Source: Actinomycetospora termitidis
Lineage (GTDB): Bacteria; Actinomycetota; Actinomycetes; Mycobacteriales; Pseudonocardiaceae
Direction: 5' to 3'
Assembly (NCBI RefSeq): GCF_030286555.1
Contig: NZ_JASVWF010000001.1
Coordinates: 1,054,001-1,118,000 of the forward strand
DNA: 64,000 bases
Each line of letters starts with the position of its first letter. Position 1 is the stretch's first letter. The notes beneath the pieces are model-generated. The model was not told the origin of the DNA. It was given only the letters and a program-made list of their open reading frames with translations, and ran no database searches. Below, piece by piece: positions 31,328 through 37,754 of the stretch. A program made the position numbers and the translations under genes.

Positions 31328-32173
31328 TCAGGAGCCGAAGGCGTTGCAGTTGACCGAGGCCGAGCCGTAGTCCCCGCCCTGCGACGAGGCGGACTTCGTG
31401 TCGAGCACGCGTCCGGCCTGGTCCGTGATCGTGCAGGTGAGGTCACCGGACGTGCCTGGGTAGGTGTAGGCGCTCAGCGACGCCGAGTGCCACGAGTCGC
31501 TGCCGACCGTCATGACCTTCGTCCACGGAACCTTGGTCGACTGCCCGGCCGATCCGGAGGAGCCGTCGACGCTCCAGTTCACCGAGGTCTTCGACGCCGA
31601 CCCGGTGATGGAGAGCGTGTAGCTGGTGACCGCGGCCGACTCCTCGGTGCCGCCGACCGACTGCGCCGGAACGGCGGGACCGGACGACACGCTCGAGCCG
31701 ATGTTGTTCAGGTCGTTCACGAAGGCCTCGGTGAAGGCGATCGCGGAGATGACGCCGAGGACCGACAGGGCGAGACCGATGGCGGCCATCACGAGACGGA
31801 TACGGCGTCGGACGCCGATGACCACGGCCGCGATCCCGAGGCCCGCACCGACGATCCCGACGAGGATGCCGGCCTGGTTCAGGAAGGGGAGCGGCGAGAG
31901 GCCGAGCGTGACGATGCCGAGGATCAGCGTGGGCATGGCCAGGGAGTTCTTCGGCTGCGGCGGCTGCGGTCCACCCCAACCGCCCTGCATCGGCCACTGC
32001 CCCTGCGGGCCCCAGGGACCCTGCGGCGGGACGTACGGGCCACCCTGTTGCGGGTAGCCCGTGCCGGCCGGCGCGCCGTAGCCGTAGCCGTAGCCGTAGC
32101 CGTAGGGCGGCGGGTACTGCCCGGCGTCGCCGGAGGCGGGCTGCTGCTCGTGCGGCTGCCGGATGTCGGTCAC
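31328..32173 (-). CDS. proline/glycine-rich membrane protein with MmpS-like domain
   Basis: A 281-residue protein. The N-terminal 80 residues are rich in Pro, Gly, Gln and Tyr and include a YGYGYGYG run. Two or three hydrophobic spans follow (AMPTLILGIVTLGLSPLPFL; AGILVGIVGAGLGIAAVVIG; LVMAAIGLALSVLGVISAIA). The C-terminal domain (residues about 180-281) reads like an MmpS/DUF4333-type extracytoplasmic beta domain: SYTLSITGSASKTSVNWSVD and GDLTCTITDQAGRVLDT, with two cysteines. DUF4190-like spans are possible. A hairpin lies just upstream of its ribosome site. Confidence 0.7.
   Translation of the reverse strand: MTDIRQPHEQQPASGDAGQYPPPYGYGYGYGYGAPAGTGYPQQGGPYVPPQGPWGPQGQWPMQGGWGGPQPPQPKNSLAMPTLILGIVTLGLSPLPFLNQAGILVGIVGAGLGIAAVVIGVRRRIRLVMAAIGLALSVLGVISAIAFTEAFVNDLNNIGSSVSSGPAVPAQSVGGTEESAAVTSYTLSITGSASKTSVNWSVDGSSGSAGQSTKVPWTKVMTVGSDSWHSASLSAYTYPGTSGDLTCTITDQAGRVLDTKSASSQGGDYGSASVNCNAFGS
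32075..32104. repeat. hexanucleotide tandem repeat (GCCGTA)x5
   Basis: Five exact GCCGTA units inside the MmpS-like gene encode a Tyr-Gly repeat on the minus strand. Each unit is six bases, so gain or loss keeps the frame. It may vary between strains. Confidence 0.85.
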
Positions 32174-32185
32174 GCGGGTCTTCCT

Positions 32186-32213
32186 TGACGAAGCGGTTAC
32201 CCACGCTTCGTCA
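32186..32213. promoter_or_regulatory. perfect 10-bp inverted repeat in the 5' leader of the MmpS-like gene
   Basis: TGACGAAGCG and CGCTTCGTCA are separated by 8 bases. It sits between the yajQ stop (32261) and the AAGGAAG ribosome site of the next gene (start 32173), both on the minus strand. It could be a terminator of yajQ without a T tract, or an operator or leader hairpin. Confidence 0.55.
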
Positions 32214-32260
32214 GGAGTGGAACTTGCGTTACCGACGCCGCCCGTTCGAGCGGATCGCCG

Positions 32261-32752
32261 TCAGCGGTAGTTCGTGAACTGCAGCGCGATGCCGAAGTCC
32301 TGGCCCTTGAGCAGGCCGATGACCGCCTGGAGGTCGTCCTTCTTCTTCCCGGTGACCCGGAGCTGGTCGTCCTGGATCTGCGCCTGGATGCCCTTGGGGC
32401 CCTCGTCGCGGATCACCTTGGAGATCTCCTTGCCCTTCTCCTTGGAGATGCCCTGCACGAGGGTGCCGGTGACCTTGTAGGTCTTCCCGGAGACCGACGG
32501 CTCGCCGACCTCGAACGCCTTCAGCGAGATGTCCCGCTTGATCAGCTTCTCCTTGAACACCTCGATCGCGGCCTTGCAGCGCTCCTCGGTCTCCGCGCCG
32601 ATCGTGATGGCCTCCTCGCCGGCCCACGCCACGGACGCGCCGGTGCCCCGGAAGTCGTAGCGCTGCGAGAGCTCCTTGGCGGCCTGGTTGAGCGCGTTGT
32701 CCACCTCCTGGCGGTCCACCTTGCTCACGACGTCGAACGACGGGTTCGCCAT
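32261..32752 (-). CDS. yajQ: YajQ family nucleotide-binding protein
   Basis: A 163-residue cytoplasmic protein of the YajQ family (UPF0234); some members bind cyclic di-GMP. Family segments are [20 protein letters not shown] at the N-terminus, YDFRGTG, and [18 protein letters not shown] with [13 protein letters not shown]. The conserved end [11 protein letters not shown] is present. Full family length. It may respond to the same nucleotide signal as the GGDEF-EAL protein at 56330, but there is no direct link in the sequence. Confidence 0.93.
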   Translation of the reverse strand: MANPSFDVVSKVDRQEVDNALNQAAKELSQRYDFRGTGASVAWAGEEAITIGAETEERCKAAIEVFKEKLIKRDISLKAFEVGEPSVSGKTYKVTGTLVQGISKEKGKEISKVIRDEGPKGIQAQIQDDQLRVTGKKKDDLQAVIGLLKGQDFGIALQFTNYR

Positions 32753-32842
32753 GCCGGGGCTCCTCCTCGAGACTGCGGTGACGGCGGGTCGCCGCCCGGT
32801 CTACACCCACCCCCGGGTGCACCCCAGTGGTACACCGGCTTG

Positions 32843-32848
32843 TAGTCT
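32843..32848 (+). promoter_or_regulatory. possible -10 element of tRNA-Tyr (TAGTCT)
   Basis: TAGTCT lies 31 bases before the mature tRNA-Tyr 5' end, in the 127-base gap after yajQ. It fits a -10 box; the -35 region is not clear. Confidence 0.35.
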
Positions 32849-32879
32849 TTCGGTCGCCGTCCAGCGAGGCGGTGTCCCC

Positions 32880-32960
32880 GGCGGGTTGCCCGAGCGGCCA
32901 ATGGGAGCGGACTGTAAATCCGTCGCGAAAGCTTCGAAGGTTCGAATCCTTCACCCGCCA
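32880..32960 (+). tRNA. tRNA-Tyr (anticodon GTA)
   Basis: The acceptor stem GGCGGGT (32880-32886) pairs with ACCCGCC (32953-32959), with discriminator A. The anticodon loop CTGTAAA gives GTA. The extra-long variable arm marks a class II tRNA, as in bacterial tRNA-Tyr. GGTTCGAATCC forms the T loop. The terminal CCA is not encoded. Confidence 0.95.
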
Positions 32961-32964
32961 CAAC

Positions 32965-33003
32965 ACGGCCCGTCGGCCCCGGTGTCACCGGGGGACGGGC
33001 CGT
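32965..33003 (+). terminator. strong hairpin terminator after tRNA-Tyr
   Basis: ACGGCCCGTC pairs with GACGGGCCGT (10 bases), and CCCCGGT pairs with ACCGGGG inside it. It starts 5 bases after the tRNA. No T tract follows. Confidence 0.8.
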
Positions 33004-33162
33004 CGTCGCGTCCAGGGGTGGAAAGCCTGGTCATCTGTACGTCGAGCGATGACCCTGTACGCCCACCGCACCCCGACGAGGCGTAACGTCGATGATGTCG
33101 GTCGTGCCCCCCGCGGCCGATCCGGCCCCGGGACCGCACCCCCCTGCGTCCCGGGGCCACCC

Positions 33163-33486
33163 CTACACCGCGTCGTGACCCATCTCCCCGGTCCGCACGC
33201 GCAGCACGAGGTCGACGTGGCGCACGGAGATGTGGCCGTCCGCGTCGCCGAGGTTGGTGCGGATCTGCTCGACGAGCCGCTCGACGACGTCGTCGTCGAC
33301 CACCGTCTCGATGCGCAGCCGCGGGACCAGGTCCACCGCGATCCGTGCGCCCTTGCGCAGTTCGACGTGGCCCGCCTCGTGCACCCGGACCTCGCTGATC
33401 GTCATCCCCAGGACCGCGAGGCGCTCGCAGGCCCGCCGGACGCCGTCGAGCGCGTGCGGGCGCACCACCGCCGTCAGCAGCTTCAC
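33163..33486 (-). CDS. PII-like protein with a degenerate T-loop
   Basis: A 107-residue protein of the PII (GlnB/GlnK) fold. It starts KLLTAVVRPHALDGVRRACE, and LAVLGMTISEVRV and IETVVDDDVVERLVEQIRT match PII well. The C-terminal VLRVRTGEMGHDAV also matches. The T-loop is short (VHEAGHVELRKGARIAVDL), lacks the GRQKGH segment, and has Ile where the modified Tyr-51 sits in canonical PII. It is therefore unlikely to be uridylylated or adenylylated. No amtB or glnD is nearby. GTG start. Role unknown. Confidence 0.75.
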   Translation of the reverse strand: MKLLTAVVRPHALDGVRRACERLAVLGMTISEVRVHEAGHVELRKGARIAVDLVPRLRIETVVDDDVVERLVEQIRTNLGDADGHISVRHVDLVLRVRTGEMGHDAV

Positions 33487-33554
33487 GCGCTCCTCCTCCG
33501 GATCGGGGCCCCACGCTAGGCCCTGGACGCCCGGTCCTGCGACGCTCTGCGTCC

Positions 33555-34298
33555 GTGTCCGGTTCCGTTCTCGTCCTCGGCGGCCGCAGCGAGATCGGGG
33601 TCGCCCTCGCGCGGCGTCTCGTCGCCGGCGGCCGCGCCTCCACCGTCGTCCTCGCCGCGCGCCGTCACGACGACCTCGTCGCGGAGACGGCCTCCCTCGG
33701 CGCGGCGCGCGTGGAGACCGTCGAGTTCGACGCCGACGACGTGGCGGGGCACGCGGCGGTCCTCGACGAGGTCGAGCGCACCTGCGGCCTGCCGGACGTC
33801 GTCGTGGTCGCCTTCGGCGTCCTCGGCGACCAGCAGCGCGCGGAGTCGGACGCGGAGCACGCCCTGGCCGTGGTGCACACCGACTACGCGGCGCAGGTCG
33901 GGATCCTCACGCGGATCGCGGCCCGGATGCGGGCGCGCGGGCGCGGCGAGATCGTCGTGTTCTCCTCGATCGCCGGCTGGCGGGTGCGGCGGGCCAACTA
34001 CGTCTACGGGTCGGCCAAGGCGGGCCTGGACGGGTTCGCGACGGGGCTCGCGGACGCGCTGCGGGGCTCCGGGGTGCACCTGACGGTGGTCCGCCCGGGC
34101 TTCGTCGTCGGGCGCATGACCGCCGACAGCGGCCTCTCACCCGCCCCGCTGTCCTCGACCCCGGAGCAGGTCGCCGACGCGGTCGCCGACGGACTCGCGT
34201 CGGGGCGGGACGTCGTCTGGGTTCCGCGTCGGTTGCGCCTGCTCGCCGCGGTCATGCGGGTGCTCCCGGCGCCCGTCTGGCGTCGGATGCCACGGTGA
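33555..34298 (+). CDS. dprE2: SDR family reductase, DprE2-like (decaprenylphosphoryl-arabinose synthesis)
   Basis: Short-chain dehydrogenase of 247 residues. The NAD(P) motif is LVLGGRSEIGVALARR and the catalytic pair is YGSAKAG (YxxxK) near residue 155. The whole length, especially RVRRANYVYGSAKAGLDGF and the C-terminus VLPAPVWRRMPR, resembles mycobacterial DprE2. DprE2 reduces the keto intermediate made by DprE1 to decaprenylphosphoryl-D-arabinose, the arabinan donor. DprE1 is not in this window. GTG start; divergent from the PII-like gene. Confidence 0.82.
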   Translation: MSGSVLVLGGRSEIGVALARRLVAGGRASTVVLAARRHDDLVAETASLGAARVETVEFDADDVAGHAAVLDEVERTCGLPDVVVVAFGVLGDQQRAESDAEHALAVVHTDYAAQVGILTRIAARMRARGRGEIVVFSSIAGWRVRRANYVYGSAKAGLDGFATGLADALRGSGVHLTVVRPGFVVGRMTADSGLSPAPLSSTPEQVADAVADGLASGRDVVWVPRRLRLLAAVMRVLPAPVWRRMPR

Positions 34299-34473
34299 CG
34301 ATCGCCCGGGTGTGTGCACCCGACCGGGGGACTTCTCCTGCTCTCGACGTCGCTGCACGCCAGGGCGGCAACCGCTGAGCGGTGATGTTCGCCCTTCCGT
34401 CGCACGCCGGCCGCCGTTCGACGCAGTCGCAGGAAAACCGCGTGTGAACTGTTACTCGCGGGTTTGTCTCAGC

Positions 34474-34491
34474 CCTGTCTGATCGGACAGG
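34474..34491. promoter_or_regulatory. inverted repeat CCTGTC-N6-GACAGG
   Basis: A perfect 6-base inverted repeat with a 6-base spacer (CCTGTCTGATCGGACAGG) lies in the 261-base gap between dprE2 and the small gene at 34560, about 70 bases before its start. It may be an operator. A GGGTGTGTGCACCC hairpin near 34308 could end dprE2 transcription. Confidence 0.4.
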
Positions 34492-34559
34492 ATGAGCCGA
34501 TCCGCGGCGGACGACGTCGGTCCGCCGGTCGCCACCCCACGTGTAGGAGGCCTCGAGGC

Positions 34560-34727
34560 GTGACCCTGTTGACCGCTCCGCTGCGACCGCTCGCCGATGT
34601 CCTGGACCTCACCTCCGAGGCCGTCGTCGCCCTGGGCACCCTCTCCGTCGGCGCGTTGAGCCTGCTCCTCGCGGCCGACGAGGACGACTATCCCCCGCTG
34701 CACTCCGTCGAGCGTCCCCGCTCCTGA
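34560..34727 (+). CDS. small hypothetical protein
   Basis: A 55-residue protein supported mainly by its strong ribosome site AGGAGG (34545-34550), 9 bases before the GTG. The sequence has a hydrophobic middle (VVALGTLSVGALSLLLAA) and an acidic end (DEDDYPPLHS). I recognise no family. It could be a single-span membrane peptide. It is convergent with the HTH gene. Confidence 0.55.
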   Translation: MTLLTAPLRPLADVLDLTSEAVVALGTLSVGALSLLLAADEDDYPPLHSVERPRS

Positions 34728-34740
34728 GTCGCGCGCACCC

Positions 34741-35106
34741 TCACGGCGCCCGTCCGGACCCCGTCCGGGCGGGCGCCCGGTCGTCGTGGCGAGCCTCGAG
34801 CAGTGCGCGGATCGCCCGGAGCTCGTCGCGGATCTCGACGAGCAGGTCCGGCACCTCGTGGCCGCGCTCCCAGTGCGGGGTGACGTCGATGCCGAGGTCG
34901 GCGAGATCGCGCTCGTACAGCTCCGCGAGCAGCGTGCGGTAGGGCTCCTCCGGCACGGTCCCGTTCTCCCAGCGCGAGAGCTGGGTCTTCAGGCTGGCCG
35001 CCGAGGCGACCGCGACGCGACCGGCGTCGGCGAGTTCGCGGAGACGGGACACCGCGGCCGTCTGTGACCATCCCTTGTCGCGGCGAGCCTCGCGCAGGGA
35101 AACCAC
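34741..35106 (-). CDS. XRE-type helix-turn-helix DNA-binding protein
   Basis: A 121-residue regulator with a Cro/C1-type HTH at the N-terminus: SLREARRDKGWSQTAAVSRL, then SLKTQLSRWENGTVPEEPYR, the typical LSRWENG recognition turn. The C-terminal half is acidic and helical (LLVEIRDELRAIRALLEARH), perhaps for dimerisation. No ligand domain is present. GTG start. It lies just upstream, in transcription order downstream, of the hydrolase gene at 35131. Confidence 0.8.
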   Translation of the reverse strand: MVSLREARRDKGWSQTAAVSRLRELADAGRVAVASAASLKTQLSRWENGTVPEEPYRTLLAELYERDLADLGIDVTPHWERGHEVPDLLVEIRDELRAIRALLEARHDDRAPARTGSGRAP

Positions 35107-35130
35107 GCGGCGAGCGTAGACGAGCGGGGC

Positions 35131-36423
35131 TCAGTCCCGGCCGCGGGTGCGGGTGGCCCGCTTCGGTGCGGGCCGGGGACGACGGCCGGTGCGGCGGGGT
35201 GCGGGGGTGTCCTCCGGCGGCGGGGTGGGCGCGGCGGCGGGCAACGGACGCCGGGCGGCGCGGCGCGGGCGGCGGGACGGCAGACCGGACTCGATCGCGG
35301 CCGGGGGATCGTGCCGGTCGAGGAAGGCGCAGAGGGCGGGCCAGAGCCGGTCGCGCGACGCCCGTCCGCACAGCACGCCGAGGTGCCCGCCCGGGGCCGT
35401 CATGAGAGACGCGTCCGCGGACGTGAGCACCCCGGAACCGGCCCGCACCGCGCGGGGCGGCACCACGGTGTCGTCCTCGCCCGCCACGAGCAGGACCGGA
35501 CGTTCGAGGCGCCCGAGGTCGATCTCGTGGCCCGCCACCCGGACCCGGCCCGACGCGAGTTCGCGGCCGTCGACCATCGCGTGGAACGAGGCCCCGACCT
35601 GGCCGGCCTGCGCGCCGACGATCGCCCGGACGTCGTCGACGGCTTCGAGCTGGGCGAGGAAGTCCCGGTCCGCGAGGTGGGCGAGGACGGTCAAGGGGGT
35701 GGTGAGCAGCGTGCCGACCGACCCGGCGGACAGCACGGACGGGACGCCCGGCAGGGTCGGCAGGAGCCCGAGCAGGGCCTGGGTGGTCGCGAGCACCGGC
35801 CCCCCGGCCGCCAGGGCCAACGGGCGCACGGGCACGCGTTCCGGGACCGGCTCGAGGGTGAACGGGGTCGCGATCGCGGTGACCGAGGCGATGGGGAGGC
35901 CCGGGTCGTCGGCCGCGGCGAGCAGCGTCGCGAGCCCCCCGATCGACCAGCCGACGACGTGCACCGGTGCTCCGTCGTGGTGCGCGGACACGGTGCGCAC
36001 GACGTGCGGGAGGATGTCCTCCACCCAGCGCGCGAGGTCGGCGGGGGAGGCGGGGACCGGGGTCTCGTGCCCGACGACGTCCTCGTCGTCGACCTGGTGG
36101 ACGTGCCGGCCCTCGCCGACGAGGTGCTCGACGAGGCTGCAGCCCCGTCGCAGGTCGAACGCGACCCCGCACGCCCCCAGCGGGGAGACCAGCAGCACCG
36201 GGGCGCCGCGCAGCCGCGCGGTCGGGTGCACGGCATAGCGGTAGGTGCTGACCTGGCCCGAGCGCGCGAGCCCGTGCGCGCGCCCCACCGCCCACGCGTC
36301 GGGGTCGGCGGGTCCGGTGTCGATGGCGACGCGCGGCATGCGGCGCAGGTCGGCGAGCGGGCCCTCGATCACCCGGTCACGGACGTTGGCGAGCGCCCGC
36401 GCGACAGTCCTCGGTGTGAACAC
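35131..36423 (-). CDS. alpha/beta hydrolase, PHA synthase-like
   Basis: A 430-residue alpha/beta-hydrolase related to poly(hydroxyalkanoate) synthase-like proteins of actinobacteria. The nucleophile elbow is HVVGWSIGGLATLLAA near residue 170, with Ser where true PHA synthases have Cys. The acid in VLLVAGEDDTVVPP and a late histidine in GGHLGVL complete a triad. A basic Pro/Arg-rich C-terminal tail of about 60 residues follows. GTG 36423 (VFTPRTVARAL) was chosen. It probably acts on an acyl ester or acyl-CoA; the substrate is unknown. Confidence 0.75.
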   Translation of the reverse strand: MFTPRTVARALANVRDRVIEGPLADLRRMPRVAIDTGPADPDAWAVGRAHGLARSGQVSTYRYAVHPTARLRGAPVLLVSPLGACGVAFDLRRGCSLVEHLVGEGRHVHQVDDEDVVGHETPVPASPADLARWVEDILPHVVRTVSAHHDGAPVHVVGWSIGGLATLLAAADDPGLPIASVTAIATPFTLEPVPERVPVRPLALAAGGPVLATTQALLGLLPTLPGVPSVLSAGSVGTLLTTPLTVLAHLADRDFLAQLEAVDDVRAIVGAQAGQVGASFHAMVDGRELASGRVRVAGHEIDLGRLERPVLLVAGEDDTVVPPRAVRAGSGVLTSADASLMTAPGGHLGVLCGRASRDRLWPALCAFLDRHDPPAAIESGLPSRRPRRAARRPLPAAAPTPPPEDTPAPRRTGRRPRPAPKRATRTRGRD

Positions 36424-36491
36424 GCCGCCCCCTCGCCCTCGGTCGCGATGATCGTGCCACCACCGCGGCCGGTCCTGCCCGACGGAGAGGG

Positions 36492-37640
36492 TCAGGCCTG
36501 GCTGACCACCCCGGCGGCCCGCAGCTTCTCCACGCGGTCGGCGTCCAGGCCCCACGCCGTGAGCGCCTCGACCGTGTGCTGGCCCGGGAGGGGCGGCGTC
36601 GTCGGGGCGGCGCTGGGCGTGCGGTCGAACCGCGGCGCGGGCGCCGGCTGGCGCACCCCGAAGGCCTCGGTGATGGTGCCGCGCGCCGCGATGTGCGGGT
36701 GCTCGGCCGCCTCCTCCATCTCCAGCACCGCGGCCACGCAGGCCTCGGTCGGCTCGAGGTCGGCGGCCCACTCGTCGCGGGTGCGGGTCGCGAACACCTC
36801 GGTCAGCTGCGCGGTGAACTCGGGCCAGCGGGAGATGTCCCACTGGTTCGTCGCGATGTCGGAGCCCTCGAGCCCGAGCCCGGACATCAGTGCGGCGTAG
36901 AACTGCGGCTCGATCGCCCCGACGGCCACGTACTTCCCGTCGGAGCAGCGGTAGGTCTCGTAGAACGGCGCCCCGCCGTCGAGCAGGTTCCGCCCCCGGC
37001 CACCGGGCCAGAGACCCTGCGCCCGCATCCCGTAGATCATCGCCATCTGCAGCGCCCCGCCGTCGACGATCGCCGCGTCGACCACCTGGCCCTGCCCGCT
37101 CGTCGCACGCTCCACGAGGGCACCGAGCACCCCGACGGCGAGCAGCATCCCGCCACCGCCGAAGTCCCCGACGAGGTTCATCGGGATGCCGGGCGAGCCG
37201 TCGGGACCCTCGACGTGGCCGACGACGCCCGCCGTCGCGAGGTAGGTCAGGTCGTGGCCCGCGCGGGAGGCCTGCGGGCCCTCCTGGCCCCAGCCGGTCA
37301 TCCGGCCGTAGACCAGGCGCGGATTGCGCTCGCGGCACACGTCCGGCCCGATCCCCAGCCGCTCGGCGACCCCGGGGCGGAAGCCCTCCAGGAGCACGTC
37401 GGCCCCGGCCACGAGGTCCAGCAGCACCTCGACGGCCTCGGGCGACTTGAGGTCGAGCGCGACGGAGCGCCGGCTGCGATTGAGCACGTCCTTCGCCGGG
37501 TCGCCGAGCTGCAGCCCGCCGGCCTTCGTCCGGTCGATGCGCAGTACGTCGGCACCGAGGTCCGCGAGCACCATCGCCGCGAACGGGCCGGGTCCGATCC
37601 CGGCCACCTCGATCACCTTCACGCCGTCCAGGACACCCAT
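36492..37640 (-). CDS. CaiB/BaiF family alpha-methylacyl-CoA racemase (Mcr-like)
   Basis: Class III CoA-transferase fold, 382 residues. The start MGVLDGVKVIEVAGIGPGPF is typical of alpha-methylacyl-CoA racemase. RAGHDLTYLATAGVV and LVGDFGGGGMLLAVGVLGAL place the catalytic His and Asp as in the mycobacterial enzyme, and FYETYRCSDGKYVAVGAIEP follows. It inverts 2-methyl branched acyl-CoAs so they can enter beta-oxidation, as needed for sterol side chains or isoprenoid acids. An RGTCA-type inverted repeat sits 15-34 bases before the ATG. Confidence 0.9.
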   Translation of the reverse strand: MGVLDGVKVIEVAGIGPGPFAAMVLADLGADVLRIDRTKAGGLQLGDPAKDVLNRSRRSVALDLKSPEAVEVLLDLVAGADVLLEGFRPGVAERLGIGPDVCRERNPRLVYGRMTGWGQEGPQASRAGHDLTYLATAGVVGHVEGPDGSPGIPMNLVGDFGGGGMLLAVGVLGALVERATSGQGQVVDAAIVDGGALQMAMIYGMRAQGLWPGGRGRNLLDGGAPFYETYRCSDGKYVAVGAIEPQFYAALMSGLGLEGSDIATNQWDISRWPEFTAQLTEVFATRTRDEWAADLEPTEACVAAVLEMEEAAEHPHIAARGTITEAFGVRQPAPAPRFDRTPSAAPTTPPLPGQHTVEALTAWGLDADRVEKLRAAGVVSQA

Positions 37641-37654
37641 GCCCGCACCCTAAA

Positions 37655-37674
37655 TGACAGTCAGGGCTGACCGG
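37655..37674 (-). promoter_or_regulatory. RGTCA-N4-TGACY operator candidate upstream of racemase
   Basis: TGACAGTCAGGGCTGACCGG holds AGTCA-GGGC-TGACC, 15-34 bases before the racemase ATG. It shares its layout with the palindrome before the TetR gene at 41429. Confidence 0.6.
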
Positions 37675-37694
37675 AAGCGTGACGCCCCCGGAAC

Positions 37695-37745
37695 GAACGA
37701 ACGGCACCCTCGCAGCGTCTACGCGCGCGAGAGTGCCGTTCGTTC
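37695..37745. repeat. 51-bp palindromic repeat, copy 2
   Basis: Nineteen-base arms (GAACGAACGGCACCCTCGC with GCGAGAGTGCCGTTCGTTC, one mismatch) and an 11-base loop AGCGTCTACGC. It starts 21 bases after the operator candidate and ends 9 bases before the fadB stop. Confidence 0.9.
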
Positions 37746-37754
37746 AATGCAGCC

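Noticed and set aside
31164-31370. 68-codon plus-strand frame in the gap after TauE
   Set aside because: Ser/Thr/Ala-rich, no ribosome site, and it overlaps the end of the MmpS-like gene.
33004-33162. Possible small gene between the tRNA-Tyr terminator and the PII-like gene
   Set aside because: No frame with a ribosome site or reasonable composition was found; it is left as intergenic.
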